The position numbers and the translations under genes are program-made. Shown here one piece after another: positions 8,071 to 16,096 of a stretch of 40,721 bases of DNA. The stretch's first letter is position 1. The number at the start of each line of letters is the position of its first letter. Origin of the DNA: Bacteroidales bacterium (lineage in GTDB: Bacteria; Bacteroidota; Bacteroidia; Bacteroidales; Muribaculaceae); assembly GCA_015061005.1 (NCBI GenBank), contig SUXJ01000003.1, forward strand, positions 167,129 to 207,849, read 5' to 3'. The notes below the pieces were generated by a model, which had not been told where the DNA came from, searched no databases, and saw only the letters and a list, made by a program, of their open reading frames with translations.

Positions 8071-8119
8071 ACAAAAAAATCGGAGAGTTTTAAGCGATGA
8101 ATGAAAAAATATTTTCGTT

Positions 8120-8390
8120 TGTCGCTGAGGAGTCGCCGCTCTGCGGCTTGGTTGGGAGGGGGGTGTCTGTGGGAGAACCCGCGCTGCGCATCGCTACCGC
8201 GCTGCTTGCACGGGCCTATATGCAAGTCGCTGCTACGCAGCTTAAACGCCGCTCTGCGGCTATTTTGACGCGTGGGCGGTTGTTTTGTCGAATGTAGCTG
8301 CGAGCAGCGTGAGGTCGTCAACGTGGCGTCTTCCTCCCCCAAAAAGCTGCGTAGCTGCGGCTTGGTGGGGAGGAGGCGGCGTCGCTCAAC
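8120..8390. repeat. GC-rich intergenic cluster of short palindromes and repeats
   Basis: This gap between the OmpA gene and the next gene's terminator carries repeated short modules. The palindrome GCCGCTCTGCGGC occurs identically at 8135-8147 and 8248-8260. TGCGGCTTGGT followed by a G-rich run occurs directly repeated at 8142-8152 and 8356-8366. GCTGCTACGCAGCTT (8229-8243) recurs inverted, with one mismatch, at 8344-8358. Around 8332-8375 a C-rich arm, a GCTGC core and a G-rich arm form a long hairpin. The stretch is much richer in G+C than its neighbours. The short frames that cross it have no protein character. It resembles REP-like intergenic elements. Confidence 0.6.
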
Positions 8391-8423
8391 AAAAAAAACG
8401 GCGACCCCATGCGGAGCCGCCGT
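8391..8423 (-). terminator. Intrinsic terminator of the large secreted-protein gene
   Basis: On the minus strand ACGGCG (8423-8418) pairs with CGCCGT (8403-8398), extended by inner pairs to an 11-bp stem with a GCAT loop, followed by eight T residues (8398-8391). It lies 29 bases after the stop at 8452. Confidence 0.9.
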
Positions 8424-8451
8424 CTTCCATACTTATCAATCTTTAGGCTAA

Positions 8452-11049
8452 TTATTTAACCAATACTTTCTTTCCGTTGATAATGTTAATGCCCTTAACG
8501 GGTGCGCTCAAGCGGCGGCCCTGCAGGTCATAAATACCTTGAACCTTGTCAGATTCAACATTGATTTCTTCAATGCCGGTATTACCGTTTCTATCTACCT
8601 CTTCGAGGTACCAGTTGGTAGCGTGATTGCTGTTGTCGTATGCTCCATAGCGGTCAGCGGTGGTAGTGTTGTCATGTAAATAAGTTCCGCCCGATGTGGT
8701 GTTTGATTTTACAGTAAATACACCTGCTTTTTTGCCCTCTGAAGCTACAAATGTGTAGGTTTCTGCTCCGTCAGCGCTGAGGCTATGAGTGCCGGTAATG
8801 CCGGCATTGTATTGAACATTAAGAAGCTTAAATGTATTATTGCTACCTTCCACTGCTTGGAACAAGAATACTGAGTATTCATTCGCTTGCTCGCTTAACG
8901 TCATTTTTCCGGTTGCTGCTGTGGGGGTAATATACTTATTAGAAGCGTAGCCTTTGAATCGATAGTATTTGTCGGCTTCGGGGAGGTGTACTTGCACTTT
9001 TGCAACTTCTTCAGCAAGCGCAGCGGTTGCAGCGGTGATTGCAGCAACGTCTGTACCCTCAAGAGTTCCCTGCAGGGCAGCAGCTAAAGCGACGATAGCA
9101 TCGTAGTCAGTGCCATAGAAATAGCCGAGGTCTTCACCGAAGTGGTCAGCAGTATAATTAGCGATGCTTGCGAGCGATGCTTGGGCTTCAGCTACAGCAG
9201 CAAGATAAGGAGCGGATGCTTCAAACAGGGAGCGCACGTCAGCAGCACTCTTTGAAGCCTTAGCGGCATCGAGCATTTCTTGAGTAATGAAGGCAGCAAG
9301 GTCACCTTCCATGAGACCGTCGAAGTCGCTATCTTCCAATGCGCCAAAGCGGAGGAACGAACCTGCGTCATTTTGGCTGTTTGCGTGATTCCAGATGCCG
9401 AGACCTGAAGAAAGGTCATTAACATGGGCATTGTTGCTTTCAGGGTGCTGCAATGAAATGCCGGTGCCATTGCTGTTGGTAACCACGCGGAACTCGGTAG
9501 GAGTTTCAGAGAACGCTCCTACGCTGTTGTTACCAACTGCTACTTGGAAACCGGTAGAAGCGTCAGCTGCGATTGAGTGAAGAGTTACGATCAGGCTACC
9601 CGTTGTTGCGTCAAAACCTTTACCTGCGAGATAGAACAAACGCTCGGGCACAAACGCGTCTTGGTTCGTCGTATTGCGAGTATTTACTTTTTTGGTACTT
9701 GCTTCATACAAAAGGTTAGAACAGCCATGTTGAGCACTCTTCAGGCGGATATCAATGCGATAAACTTCTTCATCTTCAAAGGGGAACGCCCAATCACCGA
9801 TAACGGTGAATGATGTGTTTTCGGTTGAAACGATTGTGTTATTGTCTTCCAAGGCGGTTGCATTGAAGAATGCAACGGTCGGAATTACGTCTTGTGCATC
9901 AACTCCTGTCATAGTTGATACGGTCATGGTCAAGCTGTGTCCGCCAAATTCGGGGAATGTGAAAGTGATGTCTTGTTGAGTAGCTTCTGCAGCATTAATT
10001 TTTGCTTTTGCAGCAGATAAATCAACTCCGTGAGAGGGAACTGAGGTGAGTTCCATTCTGTTACCTACGTCCGGTGCGGTGCTGAATATTTTACAACCAT
10101 TAGCTGCTTCCCAGTTAGTAACGTTAAGGTATGTTTGTGTCGTTTCGGGGACTTTAATAAGGAATAAGCCGTCTTGAACTGTTATTGACCAAGTGTAGGA
10201 GGCGTCTTCTACCAAATCAACTGCTACTCCTGTGCCGGACCAAGATAGGAACTTTTGTGCGGCAGTATTATAAATGTAATACTGACCTTCAGCGGTCTTA
10301 TCTGTTCTCAGAATAGCGAACCATGCAGATGAATTGTCAATGGGAGCGGCATCATCTGTAATGGTGGTGTGTGACGATGAGTACAGCTGAGTGGTGTTTT
10401 CGCTGTTATAGTACAAGTAACCGCGACCTTCACTGTTAATTGTATAAACTGATTCATTGTCGATATCTGCCAACTCGTGAATCAATACCGGTTCAACTGC
10501 TTTAATGGCTGTTTCAGCGTTGGCTACGGCTTCAGCATAGGTAGTGAGGCCGTCTGCAATCAATGTCATTGTGTGTGTGGAGCCGCCGTCAGCTGCTTCC
10601 CAGTGATAGTTAACGTTCTTGGGCTTTGTGCCACAGGCGAATGAAACGTACTTGATAGAGGTATAGGTCACTCCGCCTTGAGTATTATCAACGATTTCCC
10701 AATTGTAGGGATTATCGCTGAAATGAACAGAACTGCCTTCTCCGGACAAAAACTTGTTCAAGGCAACGTTATAAACATAGTATCCGGTCGCGGTGCCATT
10801 TGGTGTGATATACCAATATTTGCCGTCTTCTATGGCTGTTGTTGAATTCTGGTTATAGTTGGACCAGCCAATATCGCTCAGAACGGGATATTCGGTGTAG
10901 CCTTCACCTGCGGCAAGGAAACCGCGGTGAGCTGAAGTTGAGCCGCCCTCAATGGTATAAATACCATCGGCGAATGGCAGCGTTGCTGCTGCGAACGCTG
11001 AAGCCGTCGTCATGGCCAGCGCTGCAAGTGTTAAAGTAAATTTTTTCAT
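8452..11049 (-). CDS. Large secreted protein with repeated carbohydrate-binding-like domains and C-terminal sorting tail
   Basis: An 865-residue exported protein. It has a signal peptide (MKKFTLTLAALAMTTASAFA). Residues about 22-185 and 190-340 look like two copies of one domain: each has a YTI strand, a RGxL segment, then YY(V/I)YNxAxxKFLS near its middle (YYVYNVALNKFLS; YYIYNTAAQKFLS), a pattern seen in beta-trefoil ricin-like sugar-binding domains. The central 340-590 is beta-rich, 590-700 is helical and Ala-rich, and 700-835 is a third related beta domain. The end, GIYDLQGRRLSAPVKGINII then GKKVLVK, is the short C-terminal signal common on Bacteroidales secreted proteins. Likely a surface or released glycan-binding protein; no catalytic motif recognised. 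Confidence 0.8.
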   Translation of the reverse strand: MKKFTLTLAALAMTTASAFAAATLPFADGIYTIEGGSTSAHRGFLAAGEGYTEYPVLSDIGWSNYNQNSTTAIEDGKYWYITPNGTATGYYVYNVALNKFLSGEGSSVHFSDNPYNWEIVDNTQGGVTYTSIKYVSFACGTKPKNVNYHWEAADGGSTHTMTLIADGLTTYAEAVANAETAIKAVEPVLIHELADIDNESVYTINSEGRGYLYYNSENTTQLYSSSHTTITDDAAPIDNSSAWFAILRTDKTAEGQYYIYNTAAQKFLSWSGTGVAVDLVEDASYTWSITVQDGLFLIKVPETTQTYLNVTNWEAANGCKIFSTAPDVGNRMELTSVPSHGVDLSAAKAKINAAEATQQDITFTFPEFGGHSLTMTVSTMTGVDAQDVIPTVAFFNATALEDNNTIVSTENTSFTVIGDWAFPFEDEEVYRIDIRLKSAQHGCSNLLYEASTKKVNTRNTTNQDAFVPERLFYLAGKGFDATTGSLIVTLHSIAADASTGFQVAVGNNSVGAFSETPTEFRVVTNSNGTGISLQHPESNNAHVNDLSSGLGIWNHANSQNDAGSFLRFGALEDSDFDGLMEGDLAAFITQEMLDAAKASKSAADVRSLFEASAPYLAAVAEAQASLASIANYTADHFGEDLGYFYGTDYDAIVALAAALQGTLEGTDVAAITAATAALAEEVAKVQVHLPEADKYYRFKGYASNKYITPTAATGKMTLSEQANEYSVFLFQAVEGSNNTFKLLNVQYNAGITGTHSLSADGAETYTFVASEGKKAGVFTVKSNTTSGGTYLHDNTTTADRYGAYDNSNHATNWYLEEVDRNGNTGIEEINVESDKVQGIYDLQGRRLSAPVKGINIINGKKVLVK

Positions 11050-11105
11050 TGTACGTTTTGGTTTTATAATAATGATTGATTGAGTAGTAGTTATATGACG
11101 AAGCG

Positions 11106-11127
11106 CATCTGAGGATATCCGCAGATG
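11106..11127. repeat. 22-bp near-perfect palindrome in the 5' leader of the secreted-protein gene
   Basis: CATCTG, A, GGATATCC, G, CAGATG: both halves are complementary except for one central A/G pair at each side of the GGATATCC core. It lies immediately downstream of the minus-strand box at 11129-11136, at or just after the expected transcription start, so it could be an operator or a 5' mRNA hairpin. Confidence 0.5.
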
Positions 11128-11128
11128 T

Positions 11129-11136
11129 CAAAATTA
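11129..11136 (-). promoter_or_regulatory. Candidate -7 box (TAATTTTG) for the large secreted protein
   Basis: TAATTTTG on the minus strand matches TAnnTTTG; the leader to ATG 11049 would be about 75 bases and would include the palindrome at 11106-11127. Confidence 0.45.
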
Positions 11137-11432
11137 CGTTATTTTAGCAAAGTAATGCGCGAGTTTTACCCTCTTGCTTGTTTGCAAAATGGGGGGGTAA
11201 ATGTCAGATAATCAAGCGTTTGCATTGATAGTATGGGTGCTGTTTTGTGTTTTTAACGCACAAATTTAATAAAAAATCTCATATTACACAAATCCATTCT
11301 CAAAATCCCGTATAAAAAATTCCTCCCCCCTCATAAGAAACATAAGTTACATATGCCCCATAGGAATAGTCGACTCGTCTGCTTTTCGGGTAAATTTTGC
11401 GCCGGACTGGAGAGATATTGGAGAAATTTATT

Positions 11433-11440
11433 TAACTTTG
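11433..11440 (+). promoter_or_regulatory. -7 box (TAACTTTG) for the EamA transporter
   Basis: TAACTTTG, 22 bases before ATG 11463. No TTTG at the usual -33 spacing. Confidence 0.5.
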
Positions 11441-11462
11441 TGGTCAGAATCATTCGAATCAC

Positions 11463-12416
11463 ATGTCGTCATCGATATTTAAACATGGATTTAAGCGTGT
11501 TCCCGCGTTTATGGTGCATGTGGCAGCCGTAGTGGCTGTTGCGGCATGGGGTGTTTCGTTTGTCAATACTCGAGTTTTGTTAGATAATGGATTTTCACCC
11601 ATCGAAGTCTATTTGTTCAGATGCGTGATCGCCTATGCGTTGCTATTGGCGTTTTGCCATAAGCGTATGCGAGCGCTTAACGGTTGGCATGAGTTGCTGT
11701 TCTTGCTCTGTGGCATTTGTGGCGGTTCGGTCTATTTCGTGGCAGAGAATATGGCGTTGCTCTATACCTCCACCACTAATGTTTCTCTCATCACTTCCAC
11801 TTCGCCGCTCATCAACGCCCTTTTGGTAGGCCTCATCTATAAGGAAGAGCGTCCTAACAAGGGGATTGTGCTTGGCTCGGTTATTGCCATGGTCGGGGTG
11901 GTGATGGTGATTCTTGGCGGAAGCTCTGCCGGCGATTCAGCCGGTCATGGTTTCGCCCACGGAGTTCTTGGCGACTCATTGAGCTTGTTGGCCGCCGTGT
12001 GTTGGAGCGTTTATGCACTGCTGTTGCGCAAACTTCAAGCATTTTATTCCGCACTCTACGTAACTCGAAAAACCTTCTTCTACGGCTTGATAACAACGCT
12101 CCCGTTTTTGATGCTTCAGCCGAGCAACTTGACTCTTGAGGTTTTCACCTTGCCTGTCGTTTGGGTCAATTTGTTGATTTTGGCGTTGATAGCCTCATCG
12201 TTATCGTTCGTGATATGGGCGTGGGTCATTGCGCGCATTGGAGCGGTAAAGGCAGGGAATTATTTATATTTTCAGCCCGTAGTCACTTTGATTTTCGGTG
12301 CAATAGTGCTGCATGAGGCCATGAGCCTGCTCGGCATTGTCGGTGGGGTGGTCACTATCTTGGGCGTCTATGCCGGTGAGCGTCTGTCGAAGGAGCAGCG
12401 ACGCCTGCACCATTGA
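11463..12416 (+). CDS. EamA/DMT-family transporter
   Basis: A 317-residue inner membrane protein of the drug/metabolite transporter superfamily with about ten helices arranged as two EamA repeats. The first repeat opens with AAWGVSFVNTRVLLDNGFSP, includes LLYTSTTNVSLITSTSPLI and closes at VVMVILGG; the second starts at GDSLSLLAAVCWSVYALLLRK, includes YLYFQPVVTLIFGAIVLHEA and ends VVTILGVYAGERL. The tail is basic (SKEQRRLHH). Such proteins export or import small metabolites; the substrate is unknown. It is followed after 42 bases by dgt on the same strand, possibly in one transcript. Confidence 0.88.
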   Translation: MSSSIFKHGFKRVPAFMVHVAAVVAVAAWGVSFVNTRVLLDNGFSPIEVYLFRCVIAYALLLAFCHKRMRALNGWHELLFLLCGICGGSVYFVAENMALLYTSTTNVSLITSTSPLINALLVGLIYKEERPNKGIVLGSVIAMVGVVMVILGGSSAGDSAGHGFAHGVLGDSLSLLAAVCWSVYALLLRKLQAFYSALYVTRKTFFYGLITTLPFLMLQPSNLTLEVFTLPVVWVNLLILALIASSLSFVIWAWVIARIGAVKAGNYLYFQPVVTLIFGAIVLHEAMSLLGIVGGVVTILGVYAGERLSKEQRRLHH

Positions 12417-12458
12417 TTTAAACACATTCATTTCATTAAGAATTAATTCAGTAACGCA

Positions 12459-13793
12459 TTGAATTGGGACTTATTAATATCCGATAAACGTTTCGGACTC
12501 GAGGATTATCATAATCGTCAAAGCGAAACTCGCAGTGATTTTCAGCGAGATTATGATAGATTGGTATTTTCTTCGCCATTTCGTCGATTGCAAAACAAAA
12601 CGCAAGTGTTTCCTCTGCCGGGAAGCATTTTTGTGCATAACCGTTTGACCCACAGTATTGAGGTTGCTTGCGTGGGCCGGTCGCTTGCCCGAGTGGCGGT
12701 GACAGAATTGATGCGCAAGTATGCCAATAAGCCGTGGCGAGAAAAGTTGTTGAATCTGCCCGACATTGTTGCCGCTGCTTGTTTGGCTCATGACTTGGGC
12801 AATCCACCGTTTGGTCATAGCGGCGAGAAGGCCATTTCATCGTTCTTCTCTGAGGGCGCGGGTGCATCGCTTCAACACGAATTAACCGCAGAGCAATGGT
12901 CGGACTTGATTAACTTTGAGGGCAATGCAAATTCTTTCAGGCAGTTGACTCATCAGTTCAAAGGAAGGCGCCCCGGAGGCTTTGCCATGACTTATTCCAT
13001 GTTGGCATCGATTGTGAAGTACCCCTATGAGAGCGGAGCCGCCGTGCATGCCAATAAGTTCGGTTTTTTCTGCACGGAAAAAGATGATTTTAAGCGCATT
13101 GCCGATGAGCTGGGAATCAAACGCATGGCTCGGGCAGACGGCAGAATGGTCTATGCCCGACATCCGTTGGTTTACCTCGTGGAGGCTGCCGACGATATTT
13201 GTTACGAAGTCATGGACTTGGAAGACGCCCATAAACTGAAAATCTTGTCGCATGGCGAAGTGATGGAGTTGATGCTTGGCTTTTTTGATTGTGAACGTCG
13301 TAAGCACATGATCGAGGTGATGAAAGGCATAGATGACCCGAACGAAAAAGTGGCATACATGCGTTCTTGCGTAATCGGTCGATTGGTGGAGTGTTGTGCC
13401 AATGCGTTTGTTGAGAACGAAGACGCCATACTTGCCGGTGAGTTCAGCGGCTGTTTGTTGGATAAAATCAATCGAGCTGAACGCGAGGCGTATGAGGCTT
13501 GTGATCGAGTTTCGTGGGCTAAGATTTATAGTGCCCCCGATGTGGTTGATATTGAGTTGGCAGGTAATCGAATTATTACGTTCCTGATGGAAAAACTCGT
13601 TGGTGCGGTGCGAGCTCCCGAGTTGAACTATTCGCGATTGTTGCTGAGCAAGGTCCCCGAGCAGTATGATGTGCATTCTTCGGACTTGTTTACCAAGGTG
13701 CAAGCCGCAGTGGACCATGTGGCATCGATGACCGATGTCTATGCCCTTGACTTGTATCGCCGACTGAACGGACAAACTTTGCCCGCTGTTTAA
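12459..13793 (+). CDS. dgt: Deoxyguanosinetriphosphate triphosphohydrolase-like protein, TTG start
   Basis: A 444-residue HD-superfamily enzyme that splits dNTPs, classically dGTP, to nucleoside and triphosphate. The HD metal site is spread as expected: LTHSIEVACVGRS (first His), AACLAHDLGNPPFGHSGEKA (HD pair) and EAADDICYEVMDLEDAH (last Asp). RRLQNKTQVFPL is the conserved N-terminal block. The start is TTG at 12459: upstream in frame there is a stop at 12444 and no ATG or GTG, while the next ATG would delete conserved sequence; the resulting N-terminus MNWDLLISDKRFGLEDYH fits the family. A rare start codon suggests low expression. The TPM gene follows after 10 bases. Confidence 0.9.
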   Translation: MNWDLLISDKRFGLEDYHNRQSETRSDFQRDYDRLVFSSPFRRLQNKTQVFPLPGSIFVHNRLTHSIEVACVGRSLARVAVTELMRKYANKPWREKLLNLPDIVAAACLAHDLGNPPFGHSGEKAISSFFSEGAGASLQHELTAEQWSDLINFEGNANSFRQLTHQFKGRRPGGFAMTYSMLASIVKYPYESGAAVHANKFGFFCTEKDDFKRIADELGIKRMARADGRMVYARHPLVYLVEAADDICYEVMDLEDAHKLKILSHGEVMELMLGFFDCERRKHMIEVMKGIDDPNEKVAYMRSCVIGRLVECCANAFVENEDAILAGEFSGCLLDKINRAEREAYEACDRVSWAKIYSAPDVVDIELAGNRIITFLMEKLVGAVRAPELNYSRLLLSKVPEQYDVHSSDLFTKVQAAVDHVASMTDVYALDLYRRLNGQTLPAV

Positions 13794-13803
13794 GTAAGGT
13801 ATT

Positions 13804-15054
13804 ATGAAGAGAATTTTGACGATTTTGATCGCCGCTCTGGCGATTTTTATGGCCAATGCCGCAGGCTATACTATTGACGATATTCCTAACGTGCACATTG
13901 CCGACAGCACTCGCTTTGTGACCAATCCCGATGGAGTGTTGACCCCTGCAGGCGAGGCACAGCTTAATGAAATGCTTCGCACTCTGATGCGCGAAACTTC
14001 AGCTGAAGTGTTTGTCGTGGCGGTGGCTGCCATTGATGAAAATGCCGATGTAAATGATTTCGCTACTGAACTTTTCCGCACTTGGGGCATCGGCAAAAAG
14101 GACAATAACAACGGATTGCTCATATTGCTCGACATGGGGCGCAAAGTGGCGGTTTATCGCACCGGCAATGGGTTGGAAGGACTTCTCCCTGACGGATTGT
14201 TGGGCACGTTGCATCGCCGCAAAGTAGTGCCGAAGTTTCGCGAGGGAGACTTCGACGGCGGATTGGTTGCTGCCGTATCGGATATTTCTCAAATTCTTTC
14301 TTCACCCGAGGGTAGGGAGGAGGTTATGAGTGAATTGGAGAATAATGCCTCAACCGACGAGAATGGTTCCTTGTTTACGTTCTTCATATCTATTTCATTG
14401 GTGATTTCCGCAGTGTGTCTCCTTTGGCTTTTGTTTGTGATTTCAGAGAATCGAACTAAGCCGGTCACTGAAAAATATGCCGCCCTGACAAAGATGATTA
14501 TTCCCATGGGAATCTTGTCGTCCTTTACCCTCGGCATTGCTTTGCCTGCGCTGATAATAGTCTATGTGATGCGCAAGCGCATGCGTTATGGTAAGCACCT
14601 GTGTGCATCGTGTGGCGCGCAATCACACTTGGTAGATGAAGTTCATGACAATGAATATCTGACTCATCAACAGGATATTGAGGAGAGAATCGGCTCGGTT
14701 GACTATGATGTGTGGCTTTGTCCGCAATGCGGTGAAACGGAAATAATACCTTATCGTCAGCAGGCAGGGGCTTTTTCGGAATGTCCGGTCTGCAAGGCGC
14801 ATACCTATCATGTTGTGTCGGACCGAACAGTTGTGCGCCCCACTTCATATTCCGATGGCACTCGACTTATTACCTCCAGATGTGTTCACTGTGGGTTTGA
14901 AGGGGCTGAGCAGAGATTAGTACCCAAAGTGCCCCCGGTGATTATTCTTCCCGGAGGTGGCGGAGGTGGCAGCTTCGGTGGCGGAGGTGGTTTCGGCGGT
15001 GGTTCTATGGGTGGCGGCACTACTTCAGGTGGCGGTTTCTCCGGTGGTTGGTAA
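13804..15054 (+). CDS. TPM-domain membrane protein with zinc ribbons and Gly-rich tail
   Basis: A 416-residue envelope protein. A signal peptide (MKRILTILIAALAIFMANA) leads into an extracytoplasmic TPM domain (about 30-165; VTNPDGVLTPAGEAQLNEML, GNGLEGLLPDGLLG), the YgcG/TPM_phosphatase type linked to acid phosphatase activity or photosystem repair in other organisms. Two membrane helices follow (about 192-215 and 230-257), then a cytoplasmic part with four CxxC pairs (CASCG, CPQCG, CPVCK, CVHCG) that make two zinc ribbons, and a Gly-rich end (GGGGSFGGGGGFGGGSMGGG). The combination is common in Bacteroidetes and its role is not settled. It ends 5 bases from the convergent lrgB stop, leaving no room for a terminator. 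Confidence 0.85.
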   Translation: MKRILTILIAALAIFMANAAGYTIDDIPNVHIADSTRFVTNPDGVLTPAGEAQLNEMLRTLMRETSAEVFVVAVAAIDENADVNDFATELFRTWGIGKKDNNNGLLILLDMGRKVAVYRTGNGLEGLLPDGLLGTLHRRKVVPKFREGDFDGGLVAAVSDISQILSSPEGREEVMSELENNASTDENGSLFTFFISISLVISAVCLLWLLFVISENRTKPVTEKYAALTKMIIPMGILSSFTLGIALPALIIVYVMRKRMRYGKHLCASCGAQSHLVDEVHDNEYLTHQQDIEERIGSVDYDVWLCPQCGETEIIPYRQQAGAFSECPVCKAHTYHVVSDRTVVRPTSYSDGTRLITSRCVHCGFEGAEQRLVPKVPPVIILPGGGGGGSFGGGGGFGGGSMGGGTTSGGGFSGGW

Positions 15055-15059
15055 GCCGA

Positions 15060-15755
15060 TTAATTGTAGCCAAGCAACTGAAGTATAATCGGGGCGAGAA
15101 TGGCGGTCAGCAGTCCGTTGATTGTCAGTCCCAAGGAAGAGAATGCTCCCCAACGTTCTCCGCGCTCAATGGCGGCGGCAGTGCCAACCGCATGGCTTGC
15201 GGTGCCAATGGAGAGAGACCCGGCAATGGGGCTTTTTATTCTCGACAATTTGGCAATCTTAAATCCTACTATATTGCCGAAAATCCCTGTGCAGACAACC
15301 ACGGCTGCGGTCAGTGGCGCAATACCCCCAAGGGTAGATGCTATTTCCAATGCGATAGGCGTGGTAACGGATTTCGGTGCCAACGAGATGATTACGGCGC
15401 GCGATGCTCCGAGCATTTCGGCAATCAATACAACGGAAATGATGCCTACTATGCAGCCGGCAAGTTCAGCGAGCAATATGGGTAGTAGCTGCTTGCGAAT
15501 GGTGCTCAACTGCCTGTAAAGCGGCACTCCGAGAGCCACAACTGCCGGCTTGAGCCAAAAATCAATGAATTGTCCCCCTTCTTGATATGTTTCATAGCTG
15601 ATTTCTGTACATAGCAAAAATGCAATGAGAGCTATCATCGAAAAAAGTATCGGATTGAGCAACACTACTTTAAAACGGCGTTGCAACCACTGCCCGAAGA
15701 AGAATACCGCAAAGGTCAGTGCAATCAGAAAAAACTTATTTTCGAGAAATTCCAC
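15060..15755 (-). CDS. lrgB: LrgB/CidB-family membrane protein
   Basis: A 231-residue inner membrane protein. The family signature is intact: KPAVVALGVPLYRQL, then SLAPKSVTTPIALEIASTLGG and SLSIGTASHAVGTAAAIERGE. LrgA/LrgB pairs form a holin/antiholin-like or small-molecule export system affecting murein hydrolase activity in Gram-positives; plant and some bacterial relatives move glycolate or pyruvate. The start overlaps lrgA by 20 bases. It is the last gene of the leftward kinase/RodA-PBP operon, which suggests, without proving, a link to wall turnover. Confidence 0.9.
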   Translation of the reverse strand: MEFLENKFFLIALTFAVFFFGQWLQRRFKVVLLNPILFSMIALIAFLLCTEISYETYQEGGQFIDFWLKPAVVALGVPLYRQLSTIRKQLLPILLAELAGCIVGIISVVLIAEMLGASRAVIISLAPKSVTTPIALEIASTLGGIAPLTAAVVVCTGIFGNIVGFKIAKLSRIKSPIAGSLSIGTASHAVGTAAAIERGERWGAFSSLGLTINGLLTAILAPIILQLLGYN

Positions 15756-16095
15756 GTTTGTTCAGCTTTCGGGCAAATTGGTGCACCCTACCGGTAACTG
15801 CAATTACCAGCAAGGTGCTGACTATCGTTGCGATGATAATAGTGAAGAGGTCGGCGCGGATAATGTCGAGGCATTTAAGTAGCCCCACTCCGGCTGGCAC
15901 GAAAAAGAACCCGATATTTTTCACCAAGAAATCGGCAATGCGACTAACCCACTGCTCCTTGATGATACCGATTTTTAGAGCTGCAGTGAGCGAAATCATG
16001 CCTATGATGCTTGACGGAATCGGCACTCCGGTCAGATATACCACCAACTCGCCAAGTGCTAAAAACGCAAACAAAATCAAGCACTGCACCACCAT
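15736..16095 (-). CDS. lrgA: LrgA/CidA-family holin-like protein
   Basis: A 119-residue protein with four hydrophobic segments and the CidA/LrgA pattern: LALGELVVYLTGVPIPSSIIGM, then DFLVKNIGFFFVPAGVGLL near the middle, ending in a basic tail (RKLNKRGISRK). It would form oligomeric pores or a transporter with LrgB. The ATG at 16095 is one base after the kinase stop (16097-16099), so it is translated directly behind the kinase; the 3' end overlaps lrgB by 20 bases. This tight packing is the reason to treat lrgAB as part of the phosphorylation operon. Confidence 0.9.
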   Translation of the reverse strand: MVVQCLILFAFLALGELVVYLTGVPIPSSIIGMISLTAALKIGIIKEQWVSRIADFLVKNIGFFFVPAGVGLLKCLDIIRADLFTIIIATIVSTLLVIAVTGRVHQFARKLNKRGISRK

Positions 16096-16096
16096 A

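Larger units (their letters stand above)
11050..11462. other. Divergent intergenic region
   Basis: 413 bases separating two divergent genes. It holds a -7-like box for each direction (11129-11136 minus; 11433-11440 plus), the palindrome at 11106-11127, a run of seven G at 11191-11197 and otherwise AT-rich sequence. No open frame with coding character and no RNA gene was recognised. Confidence 0.5.

Noticed and set aside
8097-8297. 66-codon rightward frame in the intergenic repeat cluster
   Set aside because: It is made of the palindromic repeats; no promoter and no protein-like composition.
12882-13856. 324-codon leftward frame
   Set aside because: It is antisense to dgt, where the HD-domain motifs are clear.
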